A stretch of DNA of 7,138 nucleotides from CAZKUN01 sp964555935 (GTDB lineage Bacteria; Armatimonadota; Zipacnadia; Zipacnadales; VGFC01). Below the pieces are notes generated by a model. That model had not been told where the DNA came from. It did not search any database and saw only the letters and a program-made list of their open reading frames with translations. Each line of letters begins with the position of its first letter. Positions within the stretch are counted from its first letter, which is position 1. The DNA lies in contig CAZKUN010000364.1 of the NCBI GenBank assembly GCA_964555935.1, positions 1-7,138 of the forward strand, read 5' to 3'. This document shows, one piece after another, positions 5,662 through 7,138 of this stretch. The position numbers and the translations under genes were made by a program.

Positions 5662-5754
5662 TAAAACTCCCACTCCTCATCCCTCGGTCCCCACTCCGAC
5701 CCCGGAGGAATCCCCGCGTCCCGCGCGAAGTCCCCGAGAGCCACTACACTCCAC

Positions 5755-5760
5755 GGAGGG
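5755..5760 (+). promoter_or_regulatory. Ribosome binding site of the sulfatase gene
   Basis: GGAGGG lies seven bases before ATG at 5768 and supports that start, which begins directly with the first strand of the sulfatase fold. Confidence 0.65.
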
Positions 5761-5767
5761 CAAAGGC

Positions 5768-7138
5768 ATGCCAGACCGCCGCCCGAACTTCCTCTGCTTC
5801 GTCACCGACCAGCACCGACACGACCACCTCGGTTGCGCCGGCAACCCCATCGTCCAAACGCCAAGCATCGACCGTCTCGCGAGCGAGGGCGTCCGCTTCC
5901 GCCGCGCCTATGTCAACAACCCGCTCTGTATGCCCGGGCGCGCGACGATGTTCACCGGCCAGACCGCCCGCGGGCATGGCGTCCGCACCAACGGGATTCC
6001 CCTCGATCCACGCGTGCCCACCATGCCTCAGGCCCTCGCCGACGCCGGCTACAGCACCCACTCCGTCGGCAAGATCCATCTTCGCCAGTTCGGAGCGCCG
6101 AAGGGCGTCCCGCTGGATGATCTCGACCCATCGGAGTACCCCGAGTGCGGCCAGATGTGGGGCGAGCGGCGCATCGACACAGTGCCCACGCCTTACTACG
6201 GGCTGCAGTCGGTTGAGCTGTCCATCGGCCACGGCTCGTGGGTCCAGGGCGACTACATGCGCTGGCTCGAGCAACAGGACCCCGACGCTCCCGCGCTCAC
6301 CACGCCTCAGGCCGGCGAGCCCCTCGCCTCCGGCGCCGAGCAGAGCTGGAAGATGGCCCTCCCCGAGGAACTCCACTACAGCAAGTGGATCGCTGACCGC
6401 ACGATTGCCTACCTCGAACGCGCCGCCGAGAGCGACGAGCCCTTCTTCCTCTGGTGCTCCTTCCCCGATCCGCACCACCCCTTCTGCCCACCCCACCCGT
6501 GGTGTGACATGTACGACCCCGCTTCGATACCTCTCCCCAATCGCACCGATGGGGAACTCGCCAATCTCCCGCCCCACTACGCGCGCATCGTCGATGAGGC
6601 CTTCCCGCTCGCCGGTCGCTTCCAGCCGACGCGGATGACCGACGATCAGATCCGCGATATCTGGGCGATGACGTATGGCCTCATCTCGCTGACGGATCAC
6701 CACCTCGGGCGCGTCCTCGATGCGCTCGACAGCCTCGGTCTTCGCGAGAACACCTGCACCAGCTTCTTCAGCGATCACGGCGACATGCTGGGCGACCATT
6801 GGATCGTCAACAAGGGGCCGTTCCACATGGACAGTCTCGTCCGCGTACCCTTCATCTGGAGTTGGCCGGGGCACTTCGATGGCGGCGAGGAGACCGATGC
6901 CTTGGCGAGCATGCTCGACTTCGCTCCGACCGTCCTCGACCTCGCGGGCGTCCCGATCCCCGAGGGCGACGTGCCGCTCGCGCCCGAGACAGAGAACCAG
7001 CTCCCGCCCTGGCCAGGCCACTCGCTGACGCCCATCCTCTCGGGACAGGCATCCGCCGTCCAGCAAAGCGTGCTGATCGAGAATGATGAGGATTACTTGG
7101 GGTTAAGGCTTCGCACGCTGGTGACCGACCGCTACAAG
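5768..7138 (+). CDS. Type I (formylglycine-dependent) sulfatase, C-terminus cut by window end
   Basis: 457 codons are present and the frame is still open at the edge. The product hydrolyses a sulfate ester (possibly another ester of the alkaline-phosphatase superfamily) in a Ca-dependent site. Visible parts, in order: N-F-L-C-F-V-T-D-Q (Asp14, metal ligand; Gln at the second acidic position, as in many relatives); L-C-M-P-G-R (Cys54-x-Pro-x-Arg58, the signature in which Cys is converted to formylglycine); G-K-I-H-L (Lys102, His104); F-P-D-P-H-H-P-F (His236); S-D-H-G-D-M-L-G-D-H (Asp336, His337, metal and substrate site); N-K-G-P-F-H-M (Lys349); and V-R-V-P-F-I-W. There is no signal peptide, so the enzyme appears cytoplasmic, unlike many polysaccharide sulfatases. 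Most relatives have 450-550 residues, so only a short tail should be missing. It points away from the amidohydrolase cluster; a shared pathway is possible but unproven. The substrate cannot be read from the sequence. Large open frames overlapping it on both strands are shadows. Confidence 0.92.
   Translation, partial: MPDRRPNFLCFVTDQHRHDHLGCAGNPIVQTPSIDRLASEGVRFRRAYVNNPLCMPGRATMFTGQTARGHGVRTNGIPLDPRVPTMPQALADAGYSTHSVGKIHLRQFGAPKGVPLDDLDPSEYPECGQMWGERRIDTVPTPYYGLQSVELSIGHGSWVQGDYMRWLEQQDPDAPALTTPQAGEPLASGAEQSWKMALPEELHYSKWIADRTIAYLERAAESDEPFFLWCSFPDPHHPFCPPHPWCDMYDPASIPLPNRTDGELANLPPHYARIVDEAFPLAGRFQPTRMTDDQIRDIWAMTYGLISLTDHHLGRVLDALDSLGLRENTCTSFFSDHGDMLGDHWIVNKGPFHMDSLVRVPFIWSWPGHFDGGEETDALASMLDFAPTVLDLAGVPIPEGDVPLAPETENQLPPWPGHSLTPILSGQASAVQQSVLIENDEDYLGLRLRTLVTDRYK

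Larger units (their letters stand above)
5349..5767. other. Divergent intergenic region filled with short palindromes
   Basis: These 419 bases separate the minus-strand amidohydrolase cluster from the plus-strand sulfatase gene and must hold both promoters. No convincing -35/-10 pair was found. The content is a chain of hairpins (5438-5455, 5497-5519, 5521-5533, 5563-5581, 5615-5661) separated by pyrimidine-rich stretches in which CACTCCCAYC occurs at 5475 and 5594, with a partial match near 5665. Several frames are open by composition, but none has a recognisable product. The texture is that of a repeat mosaic, not of a gene. Confidence 0.6.

Noticed and set aside
5631..6638. 335-codon plus-strand frame overlapping the sulfatase
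   Set aside because: It is out of frame with the sulfatase, the product is a low-complexity Ser/Pro/Arg/Thr string, and it starts inside a palindrome without a ribosome site.
5744..7066. 440-codon open frame on the minus strand across the sulfatase gene
   Set aside because: The plus strand encodes a full set of sulfatase motifs here. The antisense product is Gly/Ala/Arg/Glu-rich with no family features; its length reflects the lack of stops in high-GC DNA.

Overview
The window is GC-rich and gene-dense. It looks like a piece of a bacterial chromosome from a diderm (outer-membrane) lineage: it encodes a secreted protein with a beta-barrel-like C-terminus and a lipoprotein with a canonical lipobox, and all well-supported starts have Shine-Dalgarno sites. 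The mix of FecR protein, Ig-like lipoprotein, type I sulfatase and small amidohydrolases is reminiscent of Armatimonadota, Planctomycetota, Hydrogenedentota or similar groups often known from metagenomes. This placement is a guess, because no rRNA or marker gene is present.

Layout. Positions 1-47 may hold the last codons of an upstream gene. Positions 109-1806 (+) encode a 565-residue exported protein with an N-terminal FecR-type domain and a C-terminal predicted outer-membrane barrel. After a 118-base gap with two perfect triloop hairpins, 1925-3337 (+) encodes a 470-residue lipoprotein with Ig-like domains and a C-terminal D-L-D-L-H-V domain. Both appear to belong to the cell envelope. A convergent intergenic region (3338-3509) carries an 18-bp perfect hairpin, probably a bidirectional terminator.

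On the minus strand, read from 5348 down to 3510, lies a compact cluster: two Amidohydro_2-family TIM-barrel proteins separated by one base, then a single-cluster [4Fe-4S] ferredoxin. The upstream amidohydrolase has lost four of the five metal or catalytic residues that its downstream neighbour keeps, so this looks like a pseudoenzyme-enzyme pair. Diverging from this cluster, 5768 to the right edge (+) encodes a type I sulfatase without a signal peptide, cut by the window end.

The 419-base divergent intergenic region (5349-5767) is a mosaic of short palindromes: a 20-bp REP-like hairpin whose arms are themselves palindromes, plus members of two small hairpin families that recur in other intergenic gaps of the window. 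These repeats and the pseudoenzyme pair are the most unusual content. No tRNA, rRNA, CRISPR array, insertion sequence or phage gene was recognised.
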